DNA of 64,000 nucleotides, taken from Apteryx mantelli (lineage: Eukaryota; Chordata; Aves; Apterygiformes; Apterygidae). The notes under the pieces were generated by a model that ran no database searches, had not been told where the DNA came from, and worked only from the letters and a program-made list of their open reading frames with translations. The DNA lies in assembly GCF_036417845.1 (NCBI RefSeq), contig NC_089980.1:109951169-110015168 (forward strand), given 5' to 3'. The translations under genes were made by a program, and so were the position numbers. Within the stretch, counting starts at the first letter, position 1; every line of letters begins with the position of its first letter. Shown here in pieces: positions 1 through 13,800 of this stretch.

Positions 1-3000
1 TGTTTTTGGGTACTACCTAGAGATGCTGGATACCCATGTCTAAGTCTATGTTTTGCCTGACATGTATGTGATCTGAGAAGAAAACACTGATATGAATCTG
101 CAGTCTGCTGCTGCCACCACTTACTCCCTCCTTTTCTACAACTGTTGTAAAAGTTCCGACTTCATTTGAACACAGGGTGAACCACACTGTGAAATCTTCA
201 CAAATGTTCCAAAATGGAATTGTCTATCTCAGTCAGCTTTTTTTGAGAAATTTCTCCACTAGTAACTGAAGAATGCAAGAGTCCTGGCAAATTATTATAA
301 TGCAGCTAAATAAGATGAATCATAAGTGAGTTTTGACTTCTATTTTTCTGAGAACAGAAACCTGTTTAGAGATGGGGTGTGCAATGTAGGTTTAATAATA
401 AGCCTATTAGAGAGCAAGGTTTTCTGGTAAGCCCCATGACATTGCTACTTTCCTGCTAGTTATTCCTTGCAGAATTTCTTCAGCAATGGAGATTTCTTTT
501 ACACTGAAACCAAGTACTTTTGCTCGTCTAAATACTTTAAGATGTTCCTATTCACAGCAAATGAAGTACCTTTTGTATGAAGGTATCTCTACTCGATTTC
601 GGAATGATTGTTTTACAGCTCCTTTTTTACATAAACCATAAATCTGTGAGGATGGTGCCACCTAACGTAAGTAGAGAACATAACAACTATTGTTTGCTTT
701 TGTTAATTTACCAGCTGAGATTGAAAGGTTAGGTATTTAGTATTCTTTAGTATTAGTATTTAGTATTCTATTCTGATGTCCATTTTGCATAATTGTCTGG
801 AAGACTTTTGACTGCAGATTTTAATGAAATGTTTGAAAAGGCCTCATTGCTTCAGGATTCACCTGTATGCTGGTCTTTTTTCATAGGTACACTTTGAACT
901 ATTTCAAATTTTTAAAACATATAAAATGCAGAAAATGTTTTGAGTCAAAATCTCTTAGATTTATCTGCATGCAGCTCTACTAACTTCAGTGGGATTCACC
1001 TAGTACCTGAGAGCCTTTACAAATGCTGCTGGAGTAAAGACAGCAGAATTTAGTAGATACACTGAGGAAACAGGGAAAATAACTCACAGAAGGCCTAATG
1101 CAGTATGAGCTCTCTGGTGTTCCCCTTAACTGCTTTCTTTCTGCTTGAGTTTACTGCAGTCTGCCATGACCAGGCCCAGTCACTGGTGTACACCTTTGAG
1201 CTGGCTTAGTGCCGCTACCATTTGCACCTGTGGAGTCTACTGACTAAGACTAGAGTATGTATTGTGTTTTGCAGCAATTTATCTTTTCTGCAGCTGTGTA
1301 ACTTCAGGTATTCAGTCTCAGCTCTGGCTGAGCATGGTCAGAAATGTGTTTTAAAGAATCATTTCCACAAGGGAAAGAGGGATTTTAAAGTTGTATAAAG
1401 ACAAGGAGAGATATGTACCTACCTTGAAGAAAAACACTAGTGAGACCTACTTTCAGATGCTCTATTTCTTAGGACATTTTTGGATGATCAGTATAGAAAC
1501 CATGGTTCTGATTTAAGCTGAACTGTTTGCTACAGCACTTCACAAGATGTAGTGCCCTTGTCATTTGGTTGGTGTAAATGGGGCATATATTCACCTTTTT
1601 CAGTGTAATCAAACAAGCTCATTCAAACATAGTAGCTGGGGTGAAGTTGAGTGTCTCTATCACTTAGGGTGGTTTTTTGGAACTTGTTTCTAAAATTACT
1701 GCAAATTTCCCAGATTAAAAACAATGCCAAGCACAGCTATGAATAAAAAAGGATAAACATTATGACTATGGATGAATATTTTAATTAACTAGAAAGCCAC
1801 ATCTTCTTTTCACAGATTCCCTAACTCTTTCTTTCCCCAGGCTCATGTGCGATGATTTTACAGAGCTGAATAATGTTCTAGTCACAGAACTTTCATTAAA
1901 GCTATCAAAAACATACAGTTAATTCCCTGAGCTCATCCTTGAAAATATAAAGGTTACTGTTTATCCCTGTATCCAAGAGCATGACCACTTTTAACCAGCA
2001 TAGGAACAAACATTGCTTCATATAGTAAAAATCCTGTATTACTATTGTATAAGTAGAATTATATTAAATGTTCAGCACTGCTTATTATGTTCTTTAGGTC
2101 TTTTGAGAGTCTCTCTCTCTATGAAGAAACATAAAGAAAGATATAAAAGCACAATATCTGGATCACTGGGGACAGGATTTATATGAACCAAAAATTCAAT
2201 TGTTATACAGCTAGCAGATAAAAGGGGTGCAGTATCATCTATACATATAAGTCACTAGATGAAAGAGGTTTTGAGACAGCTATGACCCTTTTATTTTATC
2301 ATTCACTGACCCTACTAATATGCATTGTAAGTAGCCTTTTCCTTCACTCAGAAAAAAATAGCATTTTTATTGCAAAATCAGCCAACTTGACCAGGGGTTT
2401 ATACGTTGCTTACAATGCACAGTCCATTCCATGTTTGGTTGACTGTGGTGGGACAGAGACTGCTGGGCACTGGTCTGTGGAATCCAAGAGAAGAATTTCA
2501 TACTACATACAACAAAGAACATGTTTGCTTCTCAGTCTCTATCATATTGACTGGTTTGGGACAGAAACCTTCACTTGCAGTTGAAGAATATAACACTCAA
2601 TAGATTCCCAGTTCAGTACAGTTGTAAGTTTCCTCTCCTCTGCCTAAATCCTCCTTTTTAAATGGTTTATAATTTACCGTTCATATCTAACCTTTATAAA
2701 GCTAGTACTGCTCTTTTTTGGCTGAAACTAACCATTGGACAAAGATGCTGAGGACCACTTAGTCCTGGTTGCTGGGTGTGCTCCTGGTAGTGTCCTAACT
2801 TCATGTCAGGACAAGAAGTGGGATGCATGTCATCCCCCACTTGACCTTGTTTCACTTGGAAGGAAACTCAGGTGTGTGGGTAGCAAAGGAGCTAATGCAG
2901 CAGTGCAGTAAGTGGTCAGGTCTACCCTCTATAGACCAGAGTGCAGTTCAGATCAAAGTGGACTACAGAGTGTTGACTGAGCCATTGAAATCAATGAGGC

Positions 3001-6000
3001 AGACCCATTAATATGAGTGGCAAAGCTGGGCACAACTGAGTCTGAACTGTGACACCATAAAGTACTGTAAAGTCATAAGTGATTTCACATGCAACATACA
3101 AAGCTTTGTTTACTAATTAAGGCTGGCTTAGATAGCATATAGTTTTACAAAAGAAGCAAAAAACAAAACAAACCCCATCCCCAAACAACCAAACTCTCAA
3201 GGTATTTTTTTCCTAATGTGTTTGCTTTCAAGGCTTCCTTGAAAATGTGAGATAGAAATATATATTTTAAATGAATGCTGAGTTTCTCAAATTGTCTTGC
3301 CCAAAGGCGTTGGGGCACCAACAAAATGCAAAAGCTATTCTGACCCTTGTCATAATATTCCTCAGTGCTGATAAGAAGAAGTTTCTACACTATGGGAGAT
3401 TCCTATGGGAATTCAAGAAAACATGACAATTGCTTAGTACCATTGAATCTCTATAAGCAAATCAGAACCATATTCGGATTTCAGTTATCCATGGAAAAAA
3501 CCCTAGATTTCAGAGGTTAATTTTGGTTAAAGTCATATGAGTAGGCTTATGTTTTTATAGCTGTGATCAGTTTCCCTCTGTATTCTTATGATTGGTTTAG
3601 ATTTCTTGTTCCTAGTCAGGAAAGCATTTGTAGGCTATATATGTCCAAGTGAGACTAAGCATAGTTAGAATGACTTTTGTCCTTTACTGCTCACAGACCT
3701 GTGTTTATGGGGGCTAGAAGAGAAAGGCCCTTGATGCTTTTTTAAAATGTAACAATTAAAAATACTGAGCCGTTTGGTTTGGGGTATAGCTGCTAATGTC
3801 ATCCCAATTATTTATATGAAATCCTATAGATATCATAGGTTTCACTGGTGCAACTGAAGTCACAGTATAACCCTCTTGGATTGAAAGAGGGACCAAAGGG
3901 AAGGGACCCTACACCATCTATGCTAATAGAATTCAAAACCTACTTGGTATAAAGGCTAGACAGAAAAGAATTTCAACATAAAATGTATCATTTTCATTGA
4001 GGCAGAGATTAAATTTAGCACCTCTGTCTAGAGGAGTCCCTCACCAGTGATAAACAGAATTATGCTTATACATCTCTTTATCTGACACAATGAATTTGTA
4101 ATCAGTTCACATCAAGTGGAACAATTTTAACAAGAAAGATTAAGCACCTTTGTCATCCATTCCTTTTGCAACACCAGTTGTTGGCCTGATTGTTGGGAGA
4201 ATTAGTATGGATGGGAGAACTGTATGTTTAAATCCATTCGGGCACACATTGAATTGAAACCATATCTACGGTATCCTGGATGACTATGTTTTTGAACAAA
4301 TGAAAAATATGTTCTTCTTTCTGACTGAACAGCACAAATTATCTACAAGGGAACAGGGAATAAACATATATGAATATAATATATATTCATATAATGAATA
4401 TGAACATATATGAATAGAACAGGCAGACCAGATAGTTCTTTTTATGCAAATAGTGTAAAAGAGAATTTATTTTCAAAGTGGACACATTTACTGAGGAGAT
4501 AAAAGTAAAGAAGGCTGGGGTTAGAGTGCAATAGCACAAACACGTCAAAAGCATCTAGCTAATCAGGCTAATAAAGTTGGGGTCAAATTTTAATCAGCAG
4601 AACCACAAAGGTTTAAAGTAAGTATAATCAACCAGTGCAGAATTCCTTTTTGTCTATTAAGTGCTAAAAATTGTTTTAGAGATAATCTTTAAGGTAATTT
4701 CCCATATGTTTGTATTAAGGTTCCAGATATGACCTGAGAAAGACCCTAAAGTTTGCAGATACTAAAGATTTTTTTACAAGCAAGTGCACAATATGGGCAA
4801 ATATGTACTTTTTTGTTTGAATTCTTTGTGTAAATTTATAAGTGCAAATTAAAATAGTAGAATCGATTAATTTCTGCTTATTGATCGTGTACATATACTA
4901 TTTGGACAGGAAATTAGAAAATTCAGAACTGGAGAGTGACTGGCATGAATATTGTTAATACTCTCAGAATAGGTACTAAGATTTCTAATTTTCCTGTGGA
5001 ATACATCATTACTTTCAGAGATTTACATGATTATGTACTATGAAACAGTCACTACTCCCTCATCAAAAATATTTGACAAGTCATCTACCAAGCAGGCTGA
5101 AATATTTGTGTGCTGCAAGGAGGTTGGATCAGTTTGTTCCTCTTGTGCTTGAAGGATCTTTCTACTTTTACCACTACACTGCCATGGAGCACCTCTTGTA
5201 GTATTAAGGCATTTCAATGGCACCTTGAAGTCTGCTGTTTGCTTTGACCTATAGGAACTTGGAAGCTATGTCTATGACACTTGTTGAACCCATCCAAATT
5301 CCCTTCCTAAGTCTAAGTGGAAGGTCAAGACTGTTAATGTCATCTTGCTCCTTTCTCTGCAGCAGGTAGGGCTATGTGCCTAAGTTACCAAAGGAGAATT
5401 TAAATGAATGAGGCTCAATAGATGTCTTATTGTGAAAATCTGGAGGGCATAGGAGAGGTATGAACAAAGGCAAGAGGCACCTGAGCTTGGAGGCAGTTGA
5501 AGTATAATGAATTTATCCCATCCTTCAGTTAAAATGGCTCTGGGAGGCAAAAAATGAAATGGCTCCTGAAGACTGAGTGGGGAAAAGAAAAAAGCTGCAG
5601 GGGGAAAATGTGCTAGGTAACAAGAGTCAAGGCATGTTGCACTGGTCATGGTCCATTTGGCAGCCAGTAGTAAGGGTCTAACCTTCCTCCAGCATAGGTT
5701 CATGGCCATCCCAAATTAGCAGGATTCTGGAATGAGTTAGCAGAACTTTTACAAAGGATGCAATGATCTATAGTTGCAGCATCTCAGCTTGTGACACTTG
5801 TGTTCATGACTGTTACATCTGTCAGGAATTTGGGTGGTAGATCAATGTGAAAAATCCCAGCTGCTGCAGAAGATGGTGTTGGTGCTTCTGGTGTGCTATT
5901 TCTTCCTGTTTATCTCAGAGAGCGTGTCATAACTAGAGAGCATTATACAGATAACTGTAAAGCTGGAATATAGTTACTAAGGTTTGTGTGATGTTTTTGC

Positions 6001-9000
6001 AGGATTAGAAATTCAAGCATTATTATCCTGATTTAATTTAATCGTCAGATTGCTAATTATAGTTTGCAGGGGCTGGTGCATGTTCACTGGGAGGAGTGTC
6101 TCATGTCTTGCTTGCTGGTCTCCCTCCCCGGACCCCATCACAAGATACAGTCATGCCTCAGCACTGCATCCTGTGACAAGCTGTGCATGGGCTCACTCTG
6201 TGAGGCAGGTGGCCTTCTAGGCGCTGGAAGAGGCATGGGAAATGACAGACAAGAATTTCTAGCTGCTGCACAGCTCTGCGGCTGCTTGGCCTCTGTAAGA
6301 TCTGCCTTGTGGTGGCGTGTGACTGCCAGGGGAGTGTCTGTTGCCACAGTTGGGGTGAAGGAGAGGGAGGAAGGTGTATTGAGGCAGGGCTGGTGGGACA
6401 TGAATTCTTTTTCCAGCTATGTTTTCCTTTTGCTGCCAATCTAATATTCTTCATCCCCTGTCTAAAATCTCTAACAGTAGTCTGTGATTTGTTTTTTCAA
6501 TTCTACCTCAGTGACAGTTGTATGCAGGAGTGGGTGAAGTAAAATGCCTTGTAAGTACAAGCTGGCCTACAAGGAAAGACTTTTGGCCCAAAGCTCTTTT
6601 TAATATATGAAGAGCAGCCTGACATCCAGACTGGATAGGGAAATTCTATTTTTAGCAAAGAAAGCAAGCAAAAAATAAAGCAACAGATAGAAGAAACAGA
6701 ATTATTTCCAGTCACTTAATAAGACAGAGGAAGCAGTGAAAGGATGAAAAAATATTTGGTTCCTTTCTATTAGGAATGATATAAGCTCATAAAGGCTTGG
6801 CTGTTTGCGTAAAAGTATCACGTCAACTCACAGAATGACTGACTATTCATGATCTCCTAATCAGTGGTTCTTTATTATTGGAAAAGTATTTTTAAATTTC
6901 AGTCTAGAAAATAAATCAACTGTGATTTCAGGAATAAAATGAATAAAAGGTCCCTATATTTTGTTTGCACATTTTATACGTGAAAGAACAAGAACTAGGA
7001 AGGATATAAAAATGTCTGGCATTTCACTTTAATGCTTAAATGATGGAGAATATACACTGAAGCACCATTTCAAGTACAAATAACACTACAGTTTCCAAAA
7101 ATCAACAGTTCTAACAATTTCAGTCCTTATGAGCATAAGATAAATGCTTAATACATGTTGATAAGGTTTCTTATAAATGACATTGATATAAAGAGTACCT
7201 CAACTTCATTAAATACACCTGAGGCCAATTTTTCAGTCTTCTCTTTGTGAGTACCATTTATGCCTACCTTTTGGCACCCGCAAATAAATAGTGGAGTGAG
7301 CAGCTCTTTGCAGTAGCGTGCCTAGCAACCTAACCGGTGTATAAATCAAGAAAGAGGCACTGGGCACTTAATGTGGGGATACTGGATATTTGCAATCATA
7401 TTTAGTGAAGGCATACTTGTGAAAGTGCTGGAAGAGAAAGCATATGAAAAAAATCCTTAAAGAGAGCTTAGCAGAAAGATAGCTACAGTAACTGAGTGAG
7501 GATCAGTACAAATAGCAAGCTCTAATCATTTTTCTGTTTCTGTATTTTACTAGATGGCAATATAAACTGGAACTTAACTGCCTGAAGTCTTCTGCAAGTC
7601 TTGATGCTGAAAAATATCTTATGTTGATTGTGAAGAACAGGTGAAGAAAAAGATACAGTGTTATTTTATAATGATGGCAAGGCACAGTGTTAGGGTTAAA
7701 AACAGAAATATATCCTGTTGGTGAAAGAACACATTAGGTTAGTTTTTCCTAAAGGGATTTTGGCATTCAGATTTCTCTTTTGGTTTTGTAATGCCAGCCT
7801 TTAGGTATTAGGACAGAATTTTATAGATTTATGGTGGTGAGGAAGAGACTTAGTGAATATCTCTTTTTGCTGGATATAATTGCCAGTCTAGGAACTGGGG
7901 AGCTCAAGAGTCTTTGTACTGAAAAGCTCTTGAGATAGGTCTGTGCAAAATCCATCTTAACTTGTATCTGTACAGTGTAGTATAGTATGGATGTTAGTTA
8001 ACACTGGCTAGTTGGCAACAGTTTGGAAATCTCTGCATGCTATACTACTGTAAGGCTTTAAAAGGGCTTTTTTTTTAAACCTGAAAGTGGAAGAAACAAT
8101 TTTCCATTTGACCGTGTCCTCTGTTAACCTTTAGTTACCTACTTTAGCTATCCCTAAGGAGAGGACTACTTTGAAGCTGATTGGGATGGATAGGCATATT
8201 TTGGCATGCCTGCCAGGATTAAAAACGGGCATGGTTGCTTCCCATAAAAATTAGATCATAAAAGGAAGTGATAAAATTAGTCTGAGAATTTTTCCAGGCC
8301 CATGAGCAGAACACAGGATGTAATCCTCCCTTCCTCCAACCTGGGAAGCCGTAGGCACTATTTGAGACCTATCCCAGATACGATATCTGGATCCTGGTAA
8401 GTTTCCATTGAAAAATTTAGGCATTTCAGGAGACCCTCTGAAATTAAAAACTGAAGGTAACCTTCACTGGTGGGGAAAAAAAAAGCTTCCCAGTGGATGC
8501 CTGAGGCTTGATTCTTTCCTATTTAAACCAATTTTAAATAAAAATATATAAGAATTTCCCCTTCTGGAAAACCAGTTTGAATGGGTAGAAATTACAAACT
8601 GTGATACTTTTTATCTCTTGTTTAGAAAACATGTGCAAAAAACTTGACATCATTAGGTGGAATCAGAAATAGTTCTAAACCATAATGATGGCAAGTTATG
8701 TGCCTAAAAGTTATTGGCAGCTGGCCAGCAGAGAAATCCCCTGAATCTATAGTTATTTTCTTCAATAGTTGTCATCAGAGAAGCTGTATGTCTTTTTTAG
8801 CTACTGAAGAGCTACTAATGGGATAATGAGCAGTTTCCACTTTCTCATTACCACTTATTCATCACAAACAGTGCATGCAAAATATCTGTAGTTAAGTATT
8901 AAGTGTTCGCTTCTGTGATTGTTGGTATGTGTTATATTTATTCTCTGAAGTGTTTACGTTTTTAGATTAATATTGGATAAACTGCAGCTGAAGCCCAGCA

Positions 9001-9080
9001 TATTTAAATTAAAGAATTATGCAAACTTATGATATCAGTAGTACATTCTAAAAAGAAAAGGAACATTTTGTGTAAAAATG
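1..9080. other. Non-coding, no gene recognised
   Basis: Only short open frames of about 130 codons or fewer occur on either strand, none resembling a known protein or forming a set of exons with compatible splice sites. Composition is AT-rich. A slightly GC-richer patch lies near 6060-6420 but I cannot assign it. Small-scale structure includes a TAGTATT-type short tandem at about 733-770 and an AT-rich hairpin at 4367-4393. Confidence 0.6.
4367..4393. repeat. AT-rich perfect inverted repeat
   Basis: Arms TATATGAATATA (4367-4378) and TATATTCATATA (4382-4393) are exact reverse complements separated by three bases. A 14-base direct repeat AACATATATGAATA begins at 4363 and again at 4403, so the second copy lies just outside the hairpin. 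Such AT-rich structure is common in vertebrate intergenic DNA; no function is implied. Confidence 0.6.
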
Positions 9081-9091
9081 TGTGCGTGTAA

Positions 9092-9117
9092 AAAGGGTGT
9101 TCCCGAGAACACCCTTT
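9092..9117. repeat. Perfect 11-bp hairpin with CCGA loop
   Basis: AAAGGGTGTTC (9092-9102) and GAACACCCTTT (9107-9117) are perfect reverse complements with a four-base loop CCGA. The stem is short for a microRNA precursor, and there is no U-tract like that of a simple terminator. It could be a chance palindrome or a remnant of a mobile element end. Confidence 0.6.
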
Positions 9118-10614
9118 ATGGGCAGGTCTTTTGAGATTCCCTTTCCAGTGACACTACAAAGAACATATATCTATGAAAATTTTAGGCTACCTGGTAAACA
9201 CCCTTCAGGAGCTGGATTTACTAATAACAATGTTAAACATGATTTTGTAGCTCGTATAAGCTGGAAAACCATTTTTTAGCACAATGTCATGTTGTTAATG
9301 TTAAGATTGAAACCATCTCAAGGTTTCTTAGCAAGGAAGATAAATTGCATTTTGCTACCCTGACCTAAAGGAGTTGAAGCCTGGCAAGGGTGCTTCCATA
9401 ATCCAAACAAGTGAAAAAAGGGGAGGGGAGAAAGATGGGAGAGGCAGATGGAAGAGGAAGAGCTGGAGGGGCAGGTCTGCTCAGCTCCTCCATCCACGAG
9501 GGATCGATGTCAGTGTCACGGGAGCGGTAAGGATGTTTCTCATAGCTGCTTCCCAGATCTAACAGTAGTCATTACTTCAGACTGTTTGACTCTTTCTTTG
9601 GTGGCCAAAGCAGCTGCTACACTGGGTTTCCAGGGATCTGGAATTCACCACTTATAGGAGACTCTGAAACATAGTCTTCTGCCTGTCTTCATTTTCTAGG
9701 CCTATTAACTTTACATCTCATGTAACAATGGCCATTCACTCTAGGCACAGTTGACTACTAGCTATACCAGATTTCTGTAAAATTATCAACTTTTCTATCC
9801 TTCACAATATGCTTACTTTTAAGAGAAAAGCCCATCAAGCAGAATACAATGATGTATATAAAATAAACATGATCTTGTTCATTTTATCATCCCTTCTCTC
9901 TACCAGATACTAACAAAATACTTCTCCCTCTCAGGATGCCCTCATCTCTGGAACTTTTCTGGGGGAAAGACTGTGGGGAGGTTTATTTTTACAAAGCAAT
10001 ACAAGCAAGTCTGTGAGAAAGCAAGTTTTGAAAAAAGTTTAGTGACAGAAAATTTTTCCTGAATCCATATATAGATGCCAGTTTCTTTACAAACACATGA
10101 ATATTCCTTGTGCAGAAAAAGTGGAATTGGCCTAGTTTATTTTCTTTGTGAAAGGTAGGAGATGGGGGGGAAGTTGCTGAACAAACTATGCTCTATGCTG
10201 TGTTCTGTGTGTCGTGGTGGATGAGAAATGGGCTTCCATCAGTTTCTGGATCAGATTCTCAGCTTTTCTGGTCAGCATAGTTCTACTAAGTTCAGCAGCA
10301 TTTCATAAACATGTACTGGTAGAGAATACTATCCTTCTCCTATTTCACTCTATCCAGAAAACAAAGCAAAACAACACAGTATTTTTAGGAGAGTCTAATG
10401 TGCACTTGAGATGGGAACAGTTAATCCTTCCAGTACTAGTGAAAACATTATTCATCACTACTCTCTTTAAGGCATAGGTTGTCCTAACCTTGTCATCATG
10501 TGACAGACTTCTAGCAGAACAGAGTAGAATAGAATGGAAAGTATGGTAGAGATGCTTCATACTTGCAAAAATGTAATGAAAATTAACAAAAATATGAATG
10601 AATGAATCAAGTGC
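9118..10614. other. Non-coding, no gene recognised
   Basis: No supported gene. A short open frame from an ATG at 9448 ends in a good splice donor (G|GTAAGG, exon end 9526) and is glutamate-rich at its start, but its phase does not fit the lengsin acceptor at 19455, so it is not annotated as an exon. Confidence 0.5.
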
Positions 10615-10850
10615 AGAATCACAGAATAATGTAGGTTGAATGGGATCTCTGGAGGTCATCAGGTTTGCTCCACCACCTTAATCATGGTCAACTTTGAGGT
10701 TATATCCGATTGCTCAGGTCCTTGGTCGGTCAAGTCCTGAATATCTCCAATATCTCCATTGCCAAGGATAGCAATTCCATACCCTCTCTGGGCCACTTGT
10801 TTCAGAGTTTGACCACCCTCATTGTGAATAATTTTTTCTTGCTCTGGAGA
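10615..10850 (-). mobile_element. CR1 LINE fragment, old, 3' end only
   Basis: Read on the minus strand, this is the 3' part of a CR1 non-LTR retrotransposon. On the plus strand it begins with AGAATCACAGAAT, the complement of the CR1 3' terminus, followed by a diverged form of the segment 'ggatctctggaggtcatc', and later 'ccctctctgggccacttgtttcagag'-like sequence seen in both better preserved CR1 copies in this window. It is 5' truncated, as is usual for CR1, and carries many substitutions and small indels, so it is older than the copies at 45.5 and 55.5 kb. No reading frame remains. Confidence 0.8.
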
Positions 10851-13800
10851 ATGAGATTTTTAATCTGAGGAGTATCTTTTTTCAAACTTTGCGCTGAAGT
10901 TGTTCAGGCTTGCATTCAAAATGAAAACCTGGAGAGCCAGGAGACCTGTTTCTGTCTGGCCTCTGCTTCTCACACTATTTTGTCTAAGCAGTCCTACTGA
11001 GAAGTGATCTCCTCCTGGCACAGCTAATCACAGCATAGACTGACAAGCAACTCTGCCACATGGCAAGCTATAGGTCTGCAGCAACTATAAGTTGCCTGAG
11101 AAAGGGATCTGCCTGTTGTGGGATGACAGTCTGAGGGCGACTTTTTAAAAAAAGTATTTTGAACAGAGGCTTCACTGTCACGAGCAGCATATTTGGCAAG
11201 CAAAATGCTGACTTTCATCCTATCTGTCTTCCAGGAGCGCAGTCCTACCAGTGTGTGGTAGGTATTCTTTTTTTAACTTCTGCTTAACAGAATGTCAAGT
11301 GCTTATAAGAAAGCCTACTTCTTGAATACCAATACACTTTCACAGTTAACCAGTTGTTGCCCTGCTCTGCTCCGGACAAGTGGGACAGTTCAGAGCAGGG
11401 GTAATAACAAGACTTAAGCAGCTGGGGTCACAAAGTTAAGAGCTGTGGCCTTTCAGTGCTTTCAAGATGAGAAGGGTTTTCAGAATGACATTTCTGGACT
11501 TGAGCATTCCTATTTCTAAATTCCACTGAAGATGCCTAAGATTTTTGTGAGCTATAGCTCCTAACCCATAGTCATTCTTTTTATGAAATATCTTTAACAA
11601 ACTCAATTTTTTATTTTCATTTTTAAAAAGTGTTAAAATTGATGAAACTGCAGTTTTGCCAGGGTTAAATACCATCCTTAACATGATGTTTAATTCAATT
11701 TATTGAATGATCAGCTGTCAGGGGTCCTGCTGTAAATGCACACAGTACACTCATCCTCTAATGTTATGTCAGCTAAAGGGCTTGAACAGATGAAATGTCA
11801 ATTAAACATAATCCTTTGAATTCATGTTAAATCTGATAAATACAAAAATATAAGAAAGCCAAGCTTAGCTATCCAATCTTTGAAATTTTTTAGAGGCCTG
11901 ATGCAAAAAAAGAGACACCCCCATTCTAATACAACCAAATCCTCCAGTATTAATTAGCAACATACAAGCACCTAGAATAACAGGCCAGTGCTATGTGCTG
12001 TCTTTGCAGTGTGTATTGTCTTTCAAATTCCTGTTCCTGTCCCTCAATAACATATTGTTGTTATATTGCCCAATATAGGTTTTACCTCTAAGGAGGCTAA
12101 CAATAGCTACTATTCCAGAATAAAAATGGCTCATTCCAGGACAAAAACCTTTTGTGAGGAAAAAAGTTGAGCAAAACAGTTTTATGCTCAGTTGTCTTTG
12201 TTTCCAGGCAGGCAGTCAGCTAATAATGTGTTTTTGTCATTTTACTACTTTAACACTATTCCAGAAAACTGTGCTCCTGGCCATGACACATTAGGGTTAC
12301 TCTTTATGGTTCATCATCTGCCATGGCCTTCTGGGAAAAGAACTTTACAGCAATTCTGTTCTTACTAACCTTTATTGTAACTCTGGCTATAAATATGGGA
12401 TGTATTTTTACTAGGCCATTTCTAATTGTGACTTGAACTAGAATGAAGTGGACATGGACAAAAAGCAAGATGTTACTCAGCAGGTAAGAAATTGATTGTG
12501 AATGATTTCCAAACAGGTACACTGATATAAAATACTTTTTATATCTTCAAGATTTCAACTTAGTTGATACCTCATTGTAGTTTATGTGCAGGGCTCTTCA
12601 TACATGTATGTTGAGCATGTAATTCTTATTCTGAATCAGATGCAGGTCAAAGAAAGACTTATTGTATAAGCCTATAAACACATTTAATTTAGAAAGGAGA
12701 TCTAATGCATTTTAACTTCTTAAGTCTTTCATTTATAACTTTATCAAAAGTAACAGAAATAGAGGTCAAAAATATGATCCCATTAATACTTGTGGAAAAT
12801 CAGTTTGGCTTCATTAATGTAAATGAAAGAACTATAGTTTGTGGACCAGGATTTGATCTGAATTAAAAAGTCACTCTCTTGAGTAGTTCTACTGATCTAA
12901 ACAGAGTTGCTCAGATTCTGTACGAGTGTATTTTAAAACAGATTCTGATCCTCAAGCTGCAATATATACTTTTAATAAAGTAAAAGTGGATTTTTACTTG
13001 TTATTTTGAATAGGGTGCAGGACATCTCATTGTGAAAACATGAAATAAATTTGAAGTGTCTCATTAAAAATAATGAGAAAGATGTAATGTGACTTGGAAG
13101 TAGTGGGGCAGGCAGACTTCCTGAGGCTACTAGACATTTTTATCAAGGTGGAACAAATGGATACTTTATATGCCGGAGATACACCTACTCTGAGTCACTG
13201 ACTGCCTCCTAGACCATCTTTGTATATGAAATGAATCACAGAAATTAGATATAAAAGTCTTTTAGATCGTTAAGTCTATTTCCCTTCCAAATGTCTTTCA
13301 GACAGAGGATCAATCAAGTGTTAAATGGGTTCTGCTCTTAGATCTCATTTATGCTGCAACAAGTTGGAGATGACACCACCGGTGTACTATTCTGGTCTAA
13401 AATTCCAGTGAAGGCAGGATCAACTTCTTCATTTTGAGATTGGATCTTACCTTAGGTTGTTTTTTACATGGTGCAAGTGGCATAGACCAAGGGAAAGTAT
13501 TTGCAAATGACCTCACTGACATGACAAGGACAACCCTGCTGCTCTGAAGCAGAGTGAGAATCAATGACCTTGAGAAGCTAATCTGATAATTGCATATATA
13601 GTATGAAGGCTTTGGATGGGAGTAACAGATAAAGGCAGATGTCAGATATGAAAATAAATGGCAAGGTATTGTGAGTTAAACTCATTCATTTTCACATGAA
13701 GGACATTAAATAATCTGGAGTATATTTTAAAGTTTCAGAGAAGGAAGGAGAATTTGCTTCTGCTCCTATCATTACCACACACCTCCCTGTGACCTACAGC

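Noticed and set aside
9448..9526. Acidic open frame from ATG with a GTAAGG donor, a possible first lengsin exon
   Set aside because: The donor is in phase 1, incompatible with the phase-0 acceptor at 19455, and similarity to the lengsin N-terminus is limited to a few acidic residues and a short STRD.
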